From Heliopora coerulea (taxonomy: Eukaryota > Cnidaria > Anthozoa > Scleralcyonacea > Helioporidae), in NCBI GenBank assembly GCA_030142905.1, contig JASJOG010000058.1:248001-312000 (forward strand): DNA of 64,000 bases, in the 5' to 3' direction. Made by a program: the position numbers and the translations under genes. Positions 13,543 to 25,481 of this stretch are shown in pieces (the stretch's first letter is position 1; each line of letters starts with the position of its first letter). The notes under the pieces are model-generated. The model searched no databases. It had not been told where the DNA came from and was given only the letters and a program-made list of their open reading frames with translations.

Positions 13543-13641
13543 ATGGCTTCTGCCTCTCGTTTTTGTGAAGTTTCTGAAGACGAAATAGATTGCCTACTTG
13601 AAAGTGCAATCCCAGAGAAGACGAAAAATGTTTTTTGCTAA
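13543..13641 (+). pseudogene. Truncated N-terminal fragment of a repeated ORF
   Basis: An ATG opens 32 codons beginning MASASRFCEVSEDEIDCLLE and ending in TAA. I recall similar N-termini (S/D-E-E-I-D-x-L-L-E followed by a lysine-rich PEKTKK stretch) in abundant cnidarian proteins related to tyrosine-recombinase/KIAA1958-like elements. If that is right, this is a 5' end cut off after about 30 codons, next to a perfect 17-bp hairpin. The family assignment rests on memory and is tentative. Confidence 0.35.
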
Positions 13642-13654
13642 GTGTTTCTACTAA

Positions 13655-13698
13655 AACAATTAGATTATGAGAAATCTCGAGCTCATAATCTAATTGTT
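13655..13698. repeat. Perfect 17-bp inverted repeat
   Basis: AACAATTAGATTATGAG (13,655-13,671) is exactly complementary in reverse to 13,682-13,698, with a 10-nt loop. It lies 14 bp after the truncated ORF above and before a Penelope-like AACGTTTGAAGG...CTTCGTCAGATCC motif (about 13,745-13,778), so this is probably a nested insertion junction. Confidence 0.7.
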
Positions 13699-13778
13699 AA
13701 ATAGACAACCACAACAGGAACGCGTGTATAAACTTTTTAATCAACGTTTGAAGGCACCGCCTCTTCGTCAGATCCTTC

Positions 13779-13781
<3 letters not shown>

Positions 13782-13817
<36 letters not shown>
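13782..13817. repeat. (TA)n microsatellite
   Basis: TA run of about 36 bp immediately downstream of the Penelope-like motif. TA arrays beside such ends are common in these genomes. Confidence 0.9.
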
Positions 13818-13824
<7 letters not shown>

Positions 13825-13867
13825 AAGCAGTTTAAGACAAGTCGGAAGTTTAATTTTAATAGTCATA

Positions 13868-13966
13868 ACTTTCCCGGTGAAAGAGCTCTTCCTTTGACGA
13901 CTAAAATACGCCTGGCGTTAGTTAGAGTAAAATAGTAGAAGTCTTACCCCGTGGAGAAAGTGTCAA
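13868..13966 (+). repeat. Dispersed ~95-bp hairpin-capped repeat, copy A
   Basis: Shares with 43,257-43,353 the block CCTTTGACGA-TAAAAT, then CTGGCGTTAG, then AGAGTA, between TTTCCCGG-type and GGGAAAG-type ends. The ends here have drifted (TTTCCCGGTG facing GTGGAGAAAG). See copies B, C and D. Confidence 0.6.
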
Positions 13967-14584
13967 GGCTACCTATAGTTTTCAATGTCCGCGATGATGG
14001 TTTCTTTGCCGAGATGAATTTTTTTTTGTAGCCGTTTTTCTTTTAACTTAGCTGCAAACCGAAAATCTTTGATAGGTTTTCTCTCGCGTTTCTACGGTCA
14101 CCTAATCTCAATTATTTTTTTGCCAAATGGGTTCACCAAGGAGATGTTTGCAATTTTCAAATCCAATAAGACCCAATTGTGTTCACGTCTTTAAACAAAA
14201 TTTTTCGGATCCAAAAAAAAGATTTACACTTTAGGTTCTTATGAAAATTTTTGTAAACAGTTACAGATTGTCTTAATAAATTGACACCCAAAACAAAAAA
14301 GAGCGGTTACCTGCTTCAATACGAACTTACAGGACCTCTTGCCCATATTATAAAGATATTAAAAACTGTAGTGACATTGCTACGGCAACACCTAGAAAGC
14401 TTAAGCGGGTTTAAAACATCATTAAGACATTTTAAGACTATTATTAGGTTAAAAAGATGCAGTCGCTAGCTTTGATACATCTTAATGCAGGATTTGTTTT
14501 TTTTAACAATTTCGATTCAGGGAAACAGGGGCTTAATGGTGCTCGTAATAATTCTTCATTGCAAAGTATTGAAGGTAAAGTAAT

Positions 14585-14862
14585 GTGTCTTTATTTATGC
14601 TAGATAATCCTATCAGCTACATAAGCTGTTCTCCCTTGAGATCCATTAAGGACCACCCCTCATGGGTCCCAGTGTTACTACAGGAGGAAATCGGAGTACC
14701 CGGAGAAAACCTGCGATGCTTGGTAGAGACAAACTGGACAACACTCTTCTCACATGTGACCAAGGTAACTTTAATCAGATAACTGCGAGAAGCCGGAATC
14801 GAACCCTAGTCCCAGTGGTGAGAGACACGTGCACTACACTGTGCCACCAGCAACCCAATTAC
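14585..14862 (-). mobile_element. tRNA-derived SINE-like element
   Basis: Read on the minus strand, a tRNA-like head has an A-box-like TGGCACAGTGTAGTGC (about 14,835-14,850) and a B-box GGTTCGATTCC (14,795-14,805). About 100 bp further is the body motif TTTTCTCCGGGTACTCCG. The tail runs to a TTTATT-containing end near 14,590. I recall this head-body arrangement as an abundant cnidarian repeat. The copy is complete in outline but mutated. Confidence 0.6.
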
Positions 14863-15299
14863 GATATTTGTAGTTGTAATTCCCTACTGCCTAGTCTGGC
14901 TAGTCGCTCTAGCGCATCGCTGGTATAAGATCACGTACTTCCCAGAAAACGTATGGAAATGGGTTGTTTGGTTATAAAAATTTCAACATATTCTACGATA
15001 ACAAATTTGTGGGAGAATTGTAAAATTTTTGGCTCCTCTGCTGTGAAGTCTCGACAGCCATGCTGTACGTGTTGATATTCACACACATATTAAGGTCTAC
15101 TCTTGTACAATAAATATTTTCCGTCAGTCACGAACAATTCTCTCTCCAACTCTTCTTTCCTCTCTTCCTGTCGGTTATAGGACTGCGACTTTCATGTCTT
15201 GGAACTCTTTCACGGTGTAAAGAAGGTGTCAACCTTCGTTTGATATATTTACCATTGGATCAATGATTAAACTTGTATTATATATCATTGTCCTGTCTC

Positions 15300-15848
15300 T
15301 CAGCTTTCTGTTACTGTAGCTAGACGATCAAGCTTGATACCAAGATCCCTCCCAGACCCTGAGGTATCAAGCACTTTCCGTAAAATGCTCGCACTTCATA
15401 GCAAACAAGCTTTCTTGTGTGAAAATTCAAATTCAAGCCCAAATTTTGCTAAATAGTTTTCGAAGTTCGTTCCCACGATTTCGAACGTGCCATGGATAAT
15501 CGGAATGAATACAGCTTCTTTGTATTTCCTGATTCTTTTCAACGCCAATTTTAAATCATGATACCTCTCAAACTTTTTTCTTTTCATGGGTTCTACTCTT
15601 GTACATCTGTTCGGTAAGAGGGGTGCCACTGAAGATTTCGAAGGGCAGGGGACGGATGGTTGTATGAAGGCACCGTCAGGGAGAATTTTGATCATTTCGA
15701 GTGAAGTAGATCTGCGTGGCTTTGGGAAGTAAGTGCAAACAGCTGTCACAAATAAGATTTCCCACGAAAAGGGCAGGGGTCGCGACCCCCCAACCCCCCT
15801 TGTTCCGCTCTTGGGTATTTTTACTGTATGTGAATGTGCGAACGACAT
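15300..15848 (-). mobile_element. LINE reverse-transcriptase C-terminal relic
   Basis: Minus-strand translation gives a 150-codon frame (15,848 to 15,396). Its end matches the tail typical of many non-LTR retrotransposon reverse transcriptases: a basic helix (KFERYHDLKLALKRIRKYKE), then VFIPIIHGTFEIVG, then KKACLL. After one in-frame TGA the same frame continues with SASILRKVLDT, the counterpart of the usual GTARILRKVL motif. The catalytic reverse-transcriptase core is absent, so this is a 5'-truncated, dead copy. The ATG at 15,848 is probably fortuitous. Confidence 0.65.
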
Positions 15849-17750
15849 GGTGTTTTCAGCGATAAAATCAATCTTTCTTCATTATGTTAACTGCCACCGA
15901 AATTATGTTTGTTAACTTCCTTAATTATTTATCCCAACCCATACAGTTAACTTTATTTGGGGGAGGAAACCGGTGAACATGGAGAAAACCCCTGAGTTTC
16001 AGTCCAGGGTTGACGAACTCCTCTCAATGCGGTCCAATATCCTCTAACAAATACAAGGACAGGGTTGTAGCTATTAACGTCAGGAGTGTGAGGTTGCATC
16101 AGTCATAACATCATCACAATATTATTTTCTCTATCATCACCGTCAATAGACGTGGCCAATATTATGTTATGAAGGTTATGGGCATTTCTATCTTTAAAGT
16201 AACTATTAGTTCAATACGAAGCATATCTTATGCAATATCTTTTCAATGTATACTTATTTAGGCAGTAGGTTTATTACAGAAATAAGTCAAACAGGGGTAA
16301 ACATACATCAACAAGGCTGGTCCAGCGTAGGCAGCGGCGCAACAACACAACACCAAAGGATTCAAGCGAGAATCCCACCCTTGGTGTTGAAGGGTAAACA
16401 TACACCTAACATACGCTGTTCCAAATAGTCGTCTGTAAATAAAAAGAAAATATATTATGTCAATTTACATTTATTCTAAGTGTATTCGGTTAAAAATTGC
16501 TGTTGATGTGAAACGCAAACGAACTTACAAATACTGCTGACTGATCTTCACATATCCTGGCTAAATTCTAATTTTAAAATTCAATGGCATAACAGGAGCT
16601 AATTTAATTTTGTGTTCTTGGCGATCATCCAAAATACCATTGCATATGCACCTTCTGTATCCACCCACGGACACTCCACGACAATAAACGATGCAGAGAA
16701 ACAAAACAATCCTATTCAGGCAACCAGCTGAGCACTAAGGAGTAAAGATAAAATCTCACAATTCTGTTATAAGTCAAAACATGCGGTCAGTTTGTCTCAG
16801 TTTGCCAGACGACAAGAAAAAACTGAAAAAAAAAGACAGATGAAGAGAAAAGAGACAGAAATGTGATGTTCTGATCAAGGAGTTTTAATTCGAAACCTTA
16901 CTTTTTTTTCTCGTTACTTGGCATTTTCGTTTAACTCTCAGCTACTTTTTATTTGATGTTGATATAGTGCCCACACAGTCCACATTTTATAATATTGTCT
17001 CTGAAGAGTTTGGACTCTTTTGGAAAGTTTGTTTATTTTCTTATCTCTAGGCTGCACACATTGTTTGTTCAGACAATTTTTGTCAAACTCTTCAGCACGA
17101 CAACGAAAAAATCTCTAAAGATCCCATCGTCCAAGGAATAGGAAGGGTTATTTAAAATTGACGAGCTATTGAAGTAGAGGATAGAGCTGCTAATGTTTCA
17201 AGCAAGAGACCGTTAGACGTTTGACATTTCACTCTGAAAAAGTAACTTTAGTTAGAAGTTCACACTTTCCCCCTTTTTCTGGGAGATCATATCCATTTAG
17301 TTCTCACACTTCTTCAAATGTTATGTTCACGCAGCAGTCATTTCTAAAATAATCAACCGTGCAATAATTGGCAAATGAAAAAAGGATATTTCGTGACCGC
17401 TTATGTTAAGAGATTTCAGAGCTTAACATGGTGGGCGTCCTTTTTGTTGATTATGTGACTTGATCTTCTTCATACTTTGTCTTTTTGTCCTTTATTAGAC
17501 GGTACACTTAAGTGCTGGGATACTGTTGTGTTCTTATAAAGAGAGGAGAACAAAAGCAGGAATTGTAGAGTAGCTTTATTCAAATGTTTCGTAGGCAATG
17601 ACTCTTTGTCCAGAAACTCTTCTTCATAAACGTGGGAAAGGTTTTCAAGTAAAGAGTTTTTGTTTCTCAGTATGAACATCAGAGATCATTGTGTTAGATA
17701 ATTTATATTTTGATAATGATGTCTCGAAGGTGTTGTTAAAAAGTTCGTTT

Positions 17751-17753
17751 CTT

Positions 17754-17793
<40 letters not shown>
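17751..17793. repeat. (CT)n microsatellite
   Basis: Nearly pure CT run of about 43 bp with one TT interruption. Confidence 0.9.
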
Positions 17794-18211
17794 CATGTTT
17801 GTCTGTGTCTCCTTCATTACCTCTCCCGCCTTCTCCGTCTCGCTCATGTCTGCCTTCCCTTCAAACATAGTTATTTTTTATACATATGTACATACATATG
17901 TGTGTGTATATATTTTAAACCTCCCCAAAGTTTCGGGCCTCGGCGCGTTAATCACAGAAAACAAAGAACTTACATATTGTCAGAATGGATAAAACCAGTT
18001 AAAACGGTAACTAGGAGTTTTACACTTGAGTCAAACATGATCGCTGCGAGCACTTGGGAACCTTGTCTCACGTCTCATAATAATTTTTGGACGAATCTGC
18101 CATTGCCTATTAAGTCTTCAGGGAACGTAGAAATATGGAACGGCTATAGGATTTTGTTCCTCAATGTTTTTTCTTCGGTATGCTTACATATGTATGTGTA
18201 ACATTTACACT

Positions 18212-18345
18212 CTCTCTCTCCTTCTCTCTCTCTCTCTCCCTCTCTCTCTCTCTCTCTCCCTCTCTCTCTCCCTCTCCCTCCCTCTCTCTCTCTCTCTCCC
18301 TATATACATATATATATATATATATATACAGTATATATATTGATT
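18212..18345. repeat. (CT)n followed by (TA)n
   Basis: About 90 bp of CT with CCCT interruptions passes into about 40 bp of TA/CATA repeats. This is a compound, moderately decayed microsatellite. Confidence 0.9.
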
Positions 18346-20896
18346 AACATTGGTTTTCAAGTGTGCAGCGTGTAAAGTTTATCTTATTGTCCGACTGATT
18401 TATTCCTGAATTGAAAGAAGAGTTGCTAAGCCCGAGGTAGACGAATCTAAACTCGAGCACTCTGTTGATATTACTTTCTGGACTCTTCCTTGTTCGGTGT
18501 AGTGGTCTTTTTGCGCGCTGTTTGTTCTTAAAATAGATCAGTTAAAGAAACTGTGGTATGAAGCAACCTTTGTTAAATAAATTATTCTGAACGAACCTCT
18601 AAGCTACGGGGAGTAGAGTGCGATGAAATTAAATAGAACGCAATGGTTAGGAGTAATTTTCGTTACAGAAACACTGACTAGCTTGATGTCTGCAATAACT
18701 AACAAGTAAAGTTTTTTGTCTTTGAGGAAATTTGCTTGGATTGTTTCAAACAAACGTCTGAAATAATAGTTATACTATTGCAATGTAATCAGTCGTAATA
18801 TTTTATCGTAAATTTTTGGGTAATTATGTCAATTGATGACTTCGCGATAAGCGCAAAATACCGTTTGTTCGTTTGTTTGCATTAAATTGTAATTAACAAA
18901 TCGACTTGCTGGTCGTCTAGTTTTTTACTATTTATAGAAAAACCGTTGCGTCTTGTTAGATCGAGAACTCAAGTTAAGACATGCAGGCAATTTATCTCTT
19001 TATTAATCAAAAATCTAAATGAACTGCGTGTTATCTTATTTTCAGGTTGTCCTAGAAGGCCCTATTTTCTCAGAGTTGTTGTTTTCAAGAGGAAATTACT
19101 TGCAGCGGTCTTATGTTATTTTTAGAAATATGTTTTGATCTATTTGGCTTCTACGGTCTGCACACCACGTGTTCCAACATGTTATCTCTTATCTCAATTC
19201 TATGATTTTTGATTGGAGAACATTCACCTGACTTTCATTAGATCGGCCACAGTCACTTAAGAACGACTCGGCACTTGCTGCAATTATAGCGTCATGTTAT
19301 TTTGTTATCGCTATGATGACTTTCCCTGCTCGAATAATTAAAAAAAAAAAAAAACACCAAACAACTTAGTGAATCCTGTGGAATAGCTTAGTATGCCATT
19401 AAACAAACACAGTTGTGTTTATCTGGCAGTTCACCAGTGCAATGCCCCAGTCAGGTAAATTCCCGACTTGAAAAGCAGACATTTCTTTAAGAAATCTCCA
19501 GACTTCTTCCCCTGATAATGATGGTAAAGGTCCATTTATAAGGTCAGAAAATAGTCTGATGCTAAAACAGATTGCGAATAATGGTAAATAAGCGGTAAAC
19601 AATTGGGTCTTTGCAAAAAACACCACAACATATCCAACCGTTTTATCATGTCAAGGATTTCACGTCATGGGTAATTTTATGTACTTCGAGCTGCTGAAAA
19701 ATCCCTTAACTTTGTGGCCAAACCTCCCGTGAAAGTGGACCTTAAAAGGTCAGTATTTTAAACATCAAAATAATACCACGGACCGGTTCAAACCAGCCGC
19801 CACGAGTCATGTAAAAGATTATTTTGTTTGCCACCAAAACATGCCACTGACTGTAGAATAAATAGTCAGTTTGTTCTCGAATAGATTAAGCTGAGACTAA
19901 AATAAACCCAGCGTTGGAAGCTAGCCCAAATTAAACCGTAGGGGGAAGTTAAGGTCAAGAAAGTTCACTGCTCCTATCAATGATGAGAAAACTACTAGTG
20001 ATTCGTCTGGTACTTTTACAGAAACGAGACTATCTTTCTCAACCAATTCAATATGTATTCATGCACTTGGGATTTTAAAAGTTTAGTAAAAACGCAGCAT
20101 ACGGTGTTATTACCAGCTGAATATAACCAGAGAGTTTAAGCGAAAAACAAGTTTGTGTAATTATCCGATTCTTTAATTACCTACCGTATATTTGAAACAA
20201 ACAAATAAACACTCGGGCAGGCATGTGAATTAGCTAGACCGTTCTCTTTTCAGATTTAACTACGGGTGGTAGATGAATATAAGCACACGCATACGCTTAC
20301 GCTTTTTCACATACGCTTTAGGCTGCGTGAGTTCATTAGTCGTTTATGCACTTATTTAGAAATAGCCAGTTTGTGAAGTTGAACGAACGGTTAACTGTGG
20401 GTGACAATTCATCTTCTCTCATATAATTGTATCAATCACCAATGTAAAAACCTTACACATAGAAAAGACGTCAGGTCAAGACCTTTCAGCTTTGATTTAC
20501 CCGAATGACACACTGCCAAATAAATATGAGACCAACTTTGGAAGCTGTTCGCGGAAAGACGATATCTTTATTGAATTCTCGCAGCTTGAGGTGCCAAAGG
20601 TTGAGAGGCGTATGAGGGAAACTATATTGACGGGAAAATCTTGTGAAAAGTTGTTTGTGAAGGAAGCAGTTTTGTCGTTTCATGAAACTCTAGCCAAGAA
20701 TGAATTGTCTCTTATTTTCTATATGAACTATCCAATAACAACCATTTTCTATTTCAATTCCGATAACTTCTCCCTATTTGCTTATTCTCGCTTTTCTGCT
20801 TTTTCTTCTATTCAACCTATTCGAACGAGCAACTGCTGGGCACTTTTGGCTAATGCACCACTAGGTTCTGATTTACAGATAAGAAAATAACTTCAA

Positions 20897-20943
20897 TTAA
20901 CTACTAAATGCCATCTTCAGTGAAGAAGGTATTTAGTAGTTAA
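20897..20943. repeat. 47-bp near-perfect palindrome
   Basis: Left arm 20,897-20,919 and right arm 20,921-20,943 are reverse complements at 21 of 23 positions with a 1-nt centre. This could extrude as a cruciform. It is possibly the remains of two joined terminal inverted repeats. Confidence 0.7.
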
Positions 20944-21534
20944 CCCTTGACGTGGCCTTGAATCTGGCAACACCATCTGAATAAATGTTTTACATGGGCA
21001 ATATTTGCATTGCTACCATGTTCTGTTGTATTTATATTTGAAACTTCGCAATTTAATGCACGTGATTTGCGTAAATGTTGTATTATAGTGTTGCACAATA
21101 TCGACGATATCATCATCATCTCGTGAACAACACTGTGAGCACCGTAATTGTCCTCAGGGCTCAATCCCTTCGTGTACACCACAATTAAAGATTCATTTGT
21201 CTATATATTTTATGGCGTGTTCAGAATTTGCCAATGAGTAGAGTAAGCGTTCTGTATAAGGAAAAAGGCAAAATATTCCATGCAAGGTACAAAAAGAATA
21301 CTTCTCCCAAATACCTAGTTGTTGATAGCGTTCACGGTCATTTAAAGGACAGAGGGGCTTATCAGAACTACAAAGTAACAGGCTTTGCTTTAAATTATGT
21401 ATTTCCTCGATTGATGAGTTTGCCCACATTAAGCGACATTATAGTAATCTACATTAAACTTAATTGTTGTTTAATGGGGATAACTGAATCTAAGACCTGC
21501 CTTTAAACACAGTTCAGCAAAGTAAAGTGCCAGA

Positions 21535-22110
21535 TAATACCTCTGGTTCCATCCTTCGCAAGGACGTAAATCCTGGGGGGGATCGGGGGACATATCCTTC
21601 CACTTTTTGGACAGAGGGGGATACATATATAATTATCCCCCCCCCCCCCCACTTTTTGCAAAGTTCATGACAACTGAAGCCTAATTTCTGTTCCCTCGGC
21701 GCTTATGGTTCCATGTTTACCTTTACGATTTTCCGACATAACCTTTTTCAGCCCCAATTTTTACCTAGGTATTGTTGGTTCGAATACATGACAAATTATG
21801 AAAATTTGCCAAGTTATTTTACAGTCCGATCGTTCTTCTTTGGACACCATTTGTAAACAATCAGAAATACTTTGTTTAGTTCTACTATAACGCGTTCATT
21901 GCTTTTGGAGAAAATGCATGGCTTCGTTTCGATTGAAAAACAAGGCATGAATGTTGTTCCAAAGAAACAATCTCAAAATGCCGGAAAAGGCATTTCATAA
22001 ACATTAGATTTAAAAAAAAAAAACTTTCAGAGGGAATGCCTCCACATCACTTGGCCGGCTTCGTCCCCCCACTTTTAGGAAGCGATTGTCGCCCTTGATC
22101 CTTCGCACTC
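21535..22110. repeat. Repeat with G and C homopolymer runs
   Basis: A GGGGGGG run near 21,577, a GGGGG run near 21,615, a run of about 14 C (about 21,638-21,651) followed by ACTTTTTG, and CCCCCC-ACTTTT near 22,065 recur as a G-run/CACTTTTT theme. It resembles a dispersed non-coding repeat with no coding capacity. Confidence 0.4.
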
Positions 22111-25100
22111 TCAACCTGATAGCCATTAAGGATTAAAAAAAAAAGCTTTTAAAGTCAACATGTTTGTTCTTATGTTTGACAAAATAGAGTGAAAAACAGC
22201 GAAAGAAATCTTAGATAACCTGAAAACTAAAATGTTGGACTGATGTCATCAGAAGCGCCCCCTGGGCTTCTCGTCCTTACAAAGAGACGCGTCTCATTTG
22301 GGACAGATGGCGACGAAAGTGTACGAACTGGCAAGAGCGAGGCGAAATAGTTCACCTGAGCATATAAATTTTGGTAACAATGACTATAAGCCAATTGATA
22401 AAAGATGGAGTAGATTTCTTTCAAATAAATTTAACTTTTCCATGTATTTTGATGAGCACTAGAGACTAAGTTGTCACAAACTTTAAGTAAACGACAACTT
22501 TTTTGAATTGTAGACATGTTTCCGCCAGTTTTTGTGATGTTCAGTAAGGTAAATATAACTAACCATTTGAAGATAGCACAAGCTTGCGGAAACATATCCA
22601 CAGTTAAAAAGTTGTTCACTTGGAACTTAACTTTCTTTCACACGATGTGTCAGACGTCAGACAAAGAAACGTTTATTGATTATGACGCAAATAAACCGAT
22701 GATATTCAAATCGAAAACAATCAAAATAGGAGTTTGTAGATAAGTATACTTTAACTAACCCCTACAACCATGGAAATAGTTTTTATATGCTGAGTTTACG
22801 TCCTTAGTTACTCAGGAAATCCTGAAAAAAGAAAAAAGTTCATTTAGTCATACGTATATCATGAGGTTTCAAAGATACTCTCTTTTTTTGCTCTTGGACT
22901 GGAATTATTTTCTTCATGTGAGATGATTGCGAATCAAAACCGTTCTTCTGAATTTTGTTCCTTAACTTTATACTTTATTCTTTCCAACTTTTAGCTGGGA
23001 AAGAATTCAAATCCTGACCAAAACAAACAAAAAAAAACACATTGATGAATGCAGCACATGCTGTTGGGGCACTTACCTTGAAGCCAAGACTTGTAGGGAA
23101 ACCATCAAGGATTTCTGAAATGAAGAGAAAAGTGAAAAAAAATTTCTGTTCTGATTCGAAGAACGCGGTGCGAAATCCAATGAAAATATTCGTATTTTAG
23201 GACCTCGAATACGCTCCAAAAATGATTTTTCTAATCGCAATTTTACGAAAAGACCATTTTATTGAAAAAAAAATTCAAATTTTCCTGGACAAATTATTTG
23301 TCTCAAGAAGAGGCAATTGTTTCTCCCAAGGGAAGCAATTGTTTCTCCCAATGGAGGAGACAATAACCTCCCTTGGTTGAGCCAATGACCCCATCTAGGC
23401 AGAATATAACTAACTTCACTTCAGCAGAGTAAGGAGGCCGATGGATCAGGAACATCCCGGGCGCAAAATTGCTTTAATCCTTTCCCCAATTTATAGATAT
23501 AAATTTGCTTTCTTACTTTGTGAGCATTTGTTAATTTGACTCACTGTCATACAACGTATTCGTTTTGTCATGGCTTTTATGATTACTGAACATTGAAAAA
23601 CAGGTTTTTGGTAAAATAGAACAGTAATTTTTAGCCTGCCCTGGGGCTAACAAAATTCACACATGTTGAACGCGCTGAAGACAATATGTATATTGAGGTT
23701 TTTATCAGTGCAACAGTTCAACGTTCACGTCCATTTGTTGTGAGACCTTCCTTAAGCTAGCGAGCACTGCTTTTAAGTGGAAAAATGCACCATTAATGAT
23801 GTTACTGAGGAATAATTGTGGGAACTGAACGTTATCCATCGCTATCAAAACTGAAGCCTATTGCATCGTTAACATTTGATTGATCCGGGGAAAAAGATTT
23901 CTTGTGTTATGTCATTTGTGATATTCGCATTTAGCGCCACGGTCATAAAGGTAACTAGGTGAAAATGGGAAATTGCACTATCGTAATACTATGGGGAATA
24001 ATGGAGGAAAGGCCCTCAGTTTTGCCTTTATTGGCGACCGATTTTGAAACCCGAAGAAAACCTATTGCTCTGAACTCTTTCCCATAAGGGGCAAGTACGG
24101 CAAGAAAAACCTTGAGGCCTGAGGCTTAAAAAGGCAAACCTCCAAGGTCAGAGGACACGTAACCTCTTGGTAATCGAAATATTTATTGTCACTTGGCGCC
24201 AGTTGCAGACGTGGGCGATTTAATTGTTTTACAGATATTTGAGCGGTCTCTTTCTGAAACACGCTTCGACGGCATTTATCTTCAATTGCTCAAACGCTTT
24301 GTCACAATGATATATGCCAAACCACTTGTCGGCTTTCTCGCGCTTCAAGTCTGAAAAAAACAGTCTTTCAAGATATGCTGCAAAGAATAGCTTGAGTCCA
24401 AGGCAATGACTTGTTTTGATGGATGACGCTGAGAGATTTAATGGTGAAACAAAAATTATTGACAATTTGAAAATACAAACGAAGACTTGATAAACTGTTT
24501 TGAAGTGAAAATTTTTCATTTATTTTGATGGTTTAATTTTATTAAATTTATTCATCTATCAAACAAATTTTCGAGATGATAAACCTTTGAAAACACGACA
24601 AGACTAAGCCCTGGTCAGAATTTTTTTCACTGTCTTAAACATTGTACACATATATACATTTATATATGTCTCGTTAACTATATAATCCAAAAATTTTGGT
24701 TACACATCATGAATAAATACGAATGAACGTATCGTAATATTGATCGATACTCTCCTGAAACTAACAGTCAATTTCGAACTAGATTTAAACGGTGCTTTCC
24801 GTTGAACTACGTTTCACGTAAACAAAGAACCAGAGTGTATTTCAGTGTGTATTTTAAACAGCATTAGAGTAACAGTTAAAAACAGTTAATAATAATAGTA
24901 CTGATAATAACAGTGACAATAACAATGACAATAACTGGAAAGAATGAACAATAATTACTGACATCTCATGCCTTTGGGATGATAATTTATCGAAGAGGAA
25001 GAACAACAAAAATAACAAATGGTCCGTTAAAGCAGTGGCGCACCACTAATTTTGATCCGAGTGTGTGTTGGGGGGAGGGGGTTGAATGTTGTAGGGAACA

Positions 25101-25481
25101 AGTCTTATTTGGGTAGGGGGAGTCGGGAGGCATGTTTCCCTAAGAAGTTTTGAAATTTTAAACGTGGTTGGCGGACATTTTGGGCGTTCTGGTAATACGA
25201 AAGGAGAACTCGTTCTGAGCAGTAAATTATATGTATTTATCCTTTAAATCACATACTAGTGGTTTTTGATATTTCACAAGGGACTGTCCGTGTCCAAACT
25301 CAACAGAACTACAGTAGCTGGAGAAGACAACGGGTATGTAGTTCCGGGAATGTCGGTGTCACCGGATTTTAGGTCTTGTTTCGGCGCTAAAACTTTAAAA
25401 AAATAAAAATGGCGTATGAAGTGAGTTATTTTGAGATGGTCTAACGCTTCAGGGATAAAACCAACGTAATAGCAAACTGAA

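Larger units (their letters stand above)
15950..25481. other. Gene-poor intergenic region
   Basis: No gene could be assembled. One 132-codon frame at 20,492-20,890 starts at a non-ATG codon and has no recognisable motif. The region contains CT and TA microsatellites, a 47-bp palindrome at 20.9 kb and a G/C-run repeat at 21.5-22.1 kb. A similar G-run stretch lies at 25,030-25,140, upstream of the membrane-protein gene. Confidence 0.5.

Noticed and set aside
14662..14928. 88-codon plus-strand frame
   Set aside because: It runs antisense through the tRNA-derived SINE-like element and has no independent support.
20492..20890. 132-codon plus-strand frame
   Set aside because: Starts at TTG rather than ATG, has no motif, turns low-complexity at its end and abuts a palindrome. 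Not enough to call a gene.
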